The notes below the pieces were generated by a model, which saw only the letters and a program-made list of their open reading frames with translations, made no database searches and was not told the origin of the DNA. Of a stretch of 9,001 nucleotides of DNA, positions 5,991 to 9,001 are shown one piece after another. Origin of the DNA: Candidatus Accumulibacter iunctus (GTDB lineage: Bacteria > Pseudomonadota > Gammaproteobacteria > Burkholderiales > Rhodocyclaceae); contig DDUX01000017.1 of assembly GCA_002345025.1 (NCBI GenBank), positions 30,357 through 39,357 on the forward strand, read 5' to 3'. Position 1 is the stretch's first letter, and each line of letters begins with the position of its first letter. The position numbers and the translations under genes were made by a program.

Positions 5991-6794
5991 TCAGCGGCCG
6001 CCGTCAACGGCCCTCTGCCGTCGCCTGACCGTCTCGAAAAGGCAGATGGCGGCGGCGGCGGCGACGTTCAGCGATTCGCAGGCGCCGGGCATCGGAATGC
6101 GCACCTGCAGATGCGTCGCTGCCAGCACCGCAGCGCGCAGCCCCTGCCCTTCGCTGCCGAATACCCAGGTGACAGCTCCCGCCCCCGGTCCGGCCGTGTA
6201 GAGGTCTGCTGTCGCGTTGACGGCGGTCGCGACACTCTGCCCGCGGTAGGCGGCAAGGAACGCCGGCAGGTCGCCGCCTTCGTGGATGTCGAGCTGGAAA
6301 TGCGCTCCCATGCCGGCACGCAGCGTCTTCGGCGACCACGCCTGGGCGCAGTCCGCCGACAACAGGATCTGGCGAAAGCCGGCCGCCGCCGCGCTGCGCA
6401 GGATCGAGCCGATGTTGCCAGGATCCTGAACGCCGTCGAGTGCCACCGTATCGGCCGCCAGGTCGACCACCGCTGCCGGCTGCGGCCAGCCAGCGACGGC
6501 CATGATGCCGCTCGGCGTATCGACCAGCGCCAGCTCTGCCCACAGGGCGTCGGGCAACTGCGTGATCAGCATGCCAGACGGGCAGCTCGCGAGATAGTCG
6601 ACGACCTCCGCCCGCCCGGCGCCGCTGTCGCTGAGGACGATCTCGGCCGGCCTGCCGCAACGCTGCTGGTAGGCGGTGATCAGATGCATGCCGTCGAGCA
6701 GCAGGCGGCCGCTGCGGCGGCGTTCGCGGGCACTCGCGTGCAGTCGCTTCAGCTCACGGTAATGCGCGTTGTCGCGCGAGATGATCCGCTTCAT
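5991..6794 (-). CDS. SpoU/TrmH-family RNA 2'-O-methyltransferase
   Basis: A 267-residue SAM-dependent SPOUT methyltransferase that probably methylates ribose 2'-OH in rRNA. The N-terminal part (about 1-105) is a substrate-binding domain of the kind in RlmB/TsnR-like enzymes. The C-terminal knotted catalytic domain carries motif 1 (DPGNIGSILRSAAAAG, N127 and R133 with the TrmH-like 6-residue spacing), motif 2 (WVFGSEGQGL, E215) and motif 3 (IPMPGACESLNVAAAAAICL, S241-N243). The start is taken as the ATG at 6794-6792, which overlaps the rnhB stop as ATGA. The frame extends upstream to 6845, but that would add 17 residues inside rnhB without family character. The exact target nucleotide cannot be told from sequence, so I give no gene symbol. 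It is the last gene of the lpxA-lpxB-rnhB string and converges on nifS. Confidence 0.92.
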   Translation of the reverse strand: MKRIISRDNAHYRELKRLHASARERRRSGRLLLDGMHLITAYQQRCGRPAEIVLSDSGAGRAEVVDYLASCPSGMLITQLPDALWAELALVDTPSGIMAVAGWPQPAAVVDLAADTVALDGVQDPGNIGSILRSAAAAGFRQILLSADCAQAWSPKTLRAGMGAHFQLDIHEGGDLPAFLAAYRGQSVATAVNATADLYTAGPGAGAVTWVFGSEGQGLRAAVLAATHLQVRIPMPGACESLNVAAAAAICLFETVRRRQRAVDGGR

Positions 6795-7390
6795 GCCGTC
6801 AGCAGGCGGGCGACCGGTGCGAAGCTGCGCCGATGCTGCGGGCACGGGCCGTTCTCCTGCAGAGCCCGCAGATGCGCAGCCGTCGGGTAGCCCTTGTGAC
6901 GGTCGAAACCGTACAGCGGATAGGTGGCATGCAGTTCCTGCATGCCGGCGTCACGGACGGTCTTGGCCAGGATCGACGCGGCAGCGATCTGGCAGATGCG
7001 GCCGTCACCGCCGATGATCGCCTGCGCCGGCGCGGCGAAGACCGGACAGTGCGAGCCATCGACGAGGATCTGCGAAGGCAGCAGGCGGTACTGCTCGACC
7101 AGGCCGCTGACCGCGCGCTGCATGGCGAGCAAGCTCGCCTGCAGGATGTTGAGACGGTCGATCTCGCCGACCGAGGCCTCGGCAACGGCCCAGGCGAGCG
7201 CCTGACGGCGGATCTCGCCGGCAAGCCGCAATCGCTGCCCGACGCTGAGCCTCTTCGAATCGTCGAGGCCGGCGATCGGTCGCTGCGCATCGAGGATCAC
7301 CGCTGCTGCCACCACCGGTCCGGCCAGCGGGCCACGCCCTGCCTCGTCGACGCCGCAGGCGAGTCCCTCAGCTTGCAGCAGGACCGGCAT
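6791..7390 (-). CDS. rnhB: Ribonuclease HII
   Basis: RNase HII cleaves the RNA strand of RNA-DNA hybrids and nicks at misincorporated ribonucleotides in DNA. The 199-residue protein, close to the E. coli length, shows the family signature CGVDEAGRGPLAGPVVAAAV with catalytic D15 and E16, a further acid D111 in ILVDGSH, D129 in GGDG, the block AAASILAKTVRD, and the C-terminal HKGYPTAAHL and HRRSFAPV motifs. The start is taken at ATG 7390-7388, immediately before the conserved domain. The frame stays open to an ATG at 7450, but that adds 20 low-complexity Arg/Pro residues inside lpxB. With the 7390 start the gene still overlaps the lpxB end by 23 nt, and its stop overlaps the next start, so translation of the string is probably coupled. 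Confidence 0.96.
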   Translation of the reverse strand: MPVLLQAEGLACGVDEAGRGPLAGPVVAAAVILDAQRPIAGLDDSKRLSVGQRLRLAGEIRRQALAWAVAEASVGEIDRLNILQASLLAMQRAVSGLVEQYRLLPSQILVDGSHCPVFAAPAQAIIGGDGRICQIAAASILAKTVRDAGMQELHATYPLYGFDRHKGYPTAAHLRALQENGPCPQHRRSFAPVARLLTA

Positions 7391-8555
7391 GCTCGCGAAT
7401 CGCTGGCGGCAGGCAGCCAATGACCGCGCTGGCGGCCTTCTCGGCGGCATTCTGCCGCAGTTGCAGATGCAGTGAATGAAAGAGCGTCTGCAGACCGGCG
7501 CGCACGCCCCGGTCCGCGTACAGGTTCACAACGGCCTGGGCGAGGTTCGCCGGCGTCGCGTCGTCCTGGATGAACTCGGGAACGACGAACCGGCCGGCGA
7601 GGACGTTCGGCAGGCCAACGTAGGGCAGGTAGCCACCGATGCGGCGCATCAGCCAGGCCGAGAACGGCGCCATCTTGTACACGATCACCATCGGCCGCTT
7701 GAGCAGTGCGGCTTCGAGAGTGGCCGTCCCGCTGGCGACGAGAACGACGTCGGCAGCCATCATTGCCTGATGCGCGTGACCGAAGAGGAGACGCAGTGGC
7801 AAGTCCTCTGCGGCGCATCGCTGCCGCGCGGTCTCGAACATGCTGCGTGTTTCGCGGGTCGCCAGCGGCACGAGGAAGGCCGCGTCGGGGATCGCCTGAT
7901 GAATCCGCCGCGCGGTCTCGATGAATGTTTCGGCCATGTACTGCAACTCGGACTGCCGGCTGCCCGGCAGAAGGGCGAAGATGGCCTGATGTTCGGGAAA
8001 GCCCAGCAGCTCACGCGTCGCCTCACGCGCATCGGCGACCGGCAGCATGTCGGCCAGCGGATGGCCGACGTAGCTCACCGGAATCCCCTGGCGCTCGTAG
8101 ATCGCCAGTTCGAAGGGGAACAGTGCGAGGACACGGGAAACTGCCGCGCCGATCTTGTGGATGCGGTCGCCACGCCAGGCCCAGATCGACGGACTGACGT
8201 AATGGACGGTCGTCACCCCGCGCCGCTTCAGTGCCCGCTCCAGGCCGAGGTTGAAATCGGGCGCATCGACGCCGATGAAGAGGTCCGGCGGGTCAGCCAG
8301 CAGGCGGCGCCGGAGACCACGACGGATGGCAACGATCTCGCTGAAGTGGCGCAGGACCTCGGCGTAGCCGCGAACCGCCAGCTTCTCGAGCGGATACCAC
8401 GCGTCGAAGCCCTTGCCCAGCATCCGCGGACCGCCAATGCCAAAGAACACCGCGTCCGGGAGTCGGCTGCGGATGGCCTCGATCAGCTGACTGGCCAAGA
8501 GATCGCCCGATGCCTCACCGGCAACCAGCGCGATCCGGACCACGCCTGCGGTCAT
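7368..8555 (-). CDS. lpxB: Lipid-A-disaccharide synthase
   Basis: LpxB condenses UDP-2,3-diacylglucosamine with 2,3-diacylglucosamine-1-phosphate (lipid X) to make the lipid A disaccharide, a peripheral-membrane step of outer-membrane lipopolysaccharide synthesis. The 395-residue GT-B glycosyltransferase of family GT19 shows VAGEASGDLL (11-20), FFGIGGPRM (37-45), the LpxB motif PSIWAWR (122-128), SYVGHPLADM (161-170), LLPGSRQSEL (195-204) and the donor-site segment VASGTATLEAALL (273-285), with YVGLPNVLAG further on. The length is normal. The ATG at 8555 overlaps the lpxA stop as ATGA. This confirms a Gram-negative host. Confidence 0.97.
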   Translation of the reverse strand: MTAGVVRIALVAGEASGDLLASQLIEAIRSRLPDAVFFGIGGPRMLGKGFDAWYPLEKLAVRGYAEVLRHFSEIVAIRRGLRRRLLADPPDLFIGVDAPDFNLGLERALKRRGVTTVHYVSPSIWAWRGDRIHKIGAAVSRVLALFPFELAIYERQGIPVSYVGHPLADMLPVADAREATRELLGFPEHQAIFALLPGSRQSELQYMAETFIETARRIHQAIPDAAFLVPLATRETRSMFETARQRCAAEDLPLRLLFGHAHQAMMAADVVLVASGTATLEAALLKRPMVIVYKMAPFSAWLMRRIGGYLPYVGLPNVLAGRFVVPEFIQDDATPANLAQAVVNLYADRGVRAGLQTLFHSLHLQLRQNAAEKAASAVIGCLPPAIREHAGPAAS

Positions 8556-9001
8556 CGTATGATGCCGCGCCTCGAGACGGCAAGGAAGTCGAGCAGCGGC
8601 TGAATCTCGGGATGATCCCTGACCTCATCCTGGAGTCTGGCACGTGCCTCTTCGAGCATCAGGCCGGACTTGTAGATCGTTCGGTAGGCGCGTTTCAGCG
8701 TCAGCAGTGCCTCCGGCGAGAAGCCTCGCCGCTTCAGACCCTCGGCGTTGATGCCATAGGGTCCGGCGCTGTTGCCGGCAGCCATGACATAGGGCGGAAC
8801 GTCCTGGATGACAACCGATCCCGCCGCGATCATAGAGTGTGCGCCGACGCGGCAGAACTGGTGAACGCCGGCGAAACCGCCAAGGATCGCCCAGTCACCG
8901 ATATGGACGTGACCCGCGAGCTGCGCGTTGTTGGCAAAGATCGTGCGGTTGCCGACCTGGCAGTCATGCGCGATATGAACGTAGGCCATGATCCAGTTGT
9001 C
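8552..9001 (-). CDS. lpxA: UDP-N-acetylglucosamine acyltransferase (5' partial)
   Basis: LpxA catalyses the first step of lipid A synthesis, moving a hydroxyacyl chain from acyl carrier protein to the 3-OH of UDP-GlcNAc. The frame runs off the right edge, leaving the C-terminal 149 residues; about 105-115 residues are missing. The fragment begins DNWIMAYVHIAHDCQVGN. The second histidine of HIAHDC corresponds to the catalytic base H125 of E. coli LpxA. The hexapeptide-repeat left-handed beta helix continues through NNAQLAGHVHIGDWAILGG and AGVHQFCRVGAHSMI, then the helical C-terminal domain with GNSAGPYGINAEGLKRRGF ends in RRGIIR. The ATG at 8989 is an internal methionine, not the start. lpxD and fabZ are expected further upstream, outside the window. 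Confidence 0.97.
   Translation of the reverse strand, partial: DNWIMAYVHIAHDCQVGNRTIFANNAQLAGHVHIGDWAILGGFAGVHQFCRVGAHSMIAAGSVVIQDVPPYVMAAGNSAGPYGINAEGLKRRGFSPEALLTLKRAYRTIYKSGLMLEEARARLQDEVRDHPEIQPLLDFLAVSRRGIIR

Noticed and set aside
7391..7450. Upstream rnhB start at 7450
   Set aside because: It would add 20 Arg/Pro-rich residues inside lpxB. RNase HII proteins begin shortly before the GVDEAGRGP motif, as from ATG 7390.
5838..8603. Long + strand open frames at 5838-6890 and 7476-8603
   Set aside because: They are mirror frames of the methyltransferase, rnhB and lpxB genes, which have complete catalytic motifs on the - strand. The + strand translations show no recognisable domain.
8987..8989. 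ATG at 8989 as the lpxA start
   Set aside because: The frame continues to the window edge with DNWI, matching LpxA just before its HIAHDC motif, so this methionine is internal.

Overview
The window is a high-GC proteobacterial chromosome segment. It carries the distal part of a molybdenum-nitrogenase (nif) maturation cluster on the + strand (1-5890) and a converging block of housekeeping genes on the - strand (5991-9001). Classic proteobacterial nif genes next to an lpxA-lpxB-rnhB-rRNA methyltransferase string suggest a betaproteobacterium, most likely Rhodocyclales (Accumulibacter/Dechloromonas/Azoarcus-like). That placement is an inference from gene content and protein character; no search was run.

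Region 1 (1-3239) is one tightly packed transcription unit entering from the left. It encodes nifN (5' end missing), nifX, an RseC-family two-helix membrane protein, a DUF269 NifX-associated protein, a short DUF683 protein and a nif-specific 2[4Fe-4S] ferredoxin. Neighbouring genes overlap or lie within about 10 nt of each other. The set serves FeMo-cofactor assembly: NifEN is the scaffold, NifX carries cofactor intermediates, and the ferredoxin probably supplies electrons. The RseC-like gene is the unexpected member. The order otherwise resembles the Azotobacter vinelandii nifENX-orf5-orf6 segment.

Region 2 (3240-3435) is a 196-nt control region. It contains a sigma-54 -24/-12 element (3375-3390), an upstream NifA-type TGT-N10-ACA site (3291-3306), a weak IHF-like AT-rich patch between them, and a perfect 9-bp inverted repeat overlapping the NifA site. 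This marks a separate, nitrogen-regulated operon.

Region 3 (3436-5890) is that operon: a nif-type IscA/HesB protein, NifU and NifS. NifS delivers sulfur from cysteine, NifU builds Fe-S clusters, and the IscA-like protein is an accessory carrier. All expected cluster-binding and catalytic cysteines are present.

Region 4 (5891-5990) is a 100-nt convergent intergenic gap with a small hairpin. I see no gene in it.

Region 5 (5991-9001, - strand) reads lpxA (5' end missing), lpxB, rnhB, then a SpoU/TrmH-family RNA methyltransferase, each gene overlapping the next. It covers lipid A synthesis, RNase HII and RNA 2'-O-methylation, and is typical conserved core genome. I see no tRNA, rRNA, CRISPR, insertion sequence or integrase.
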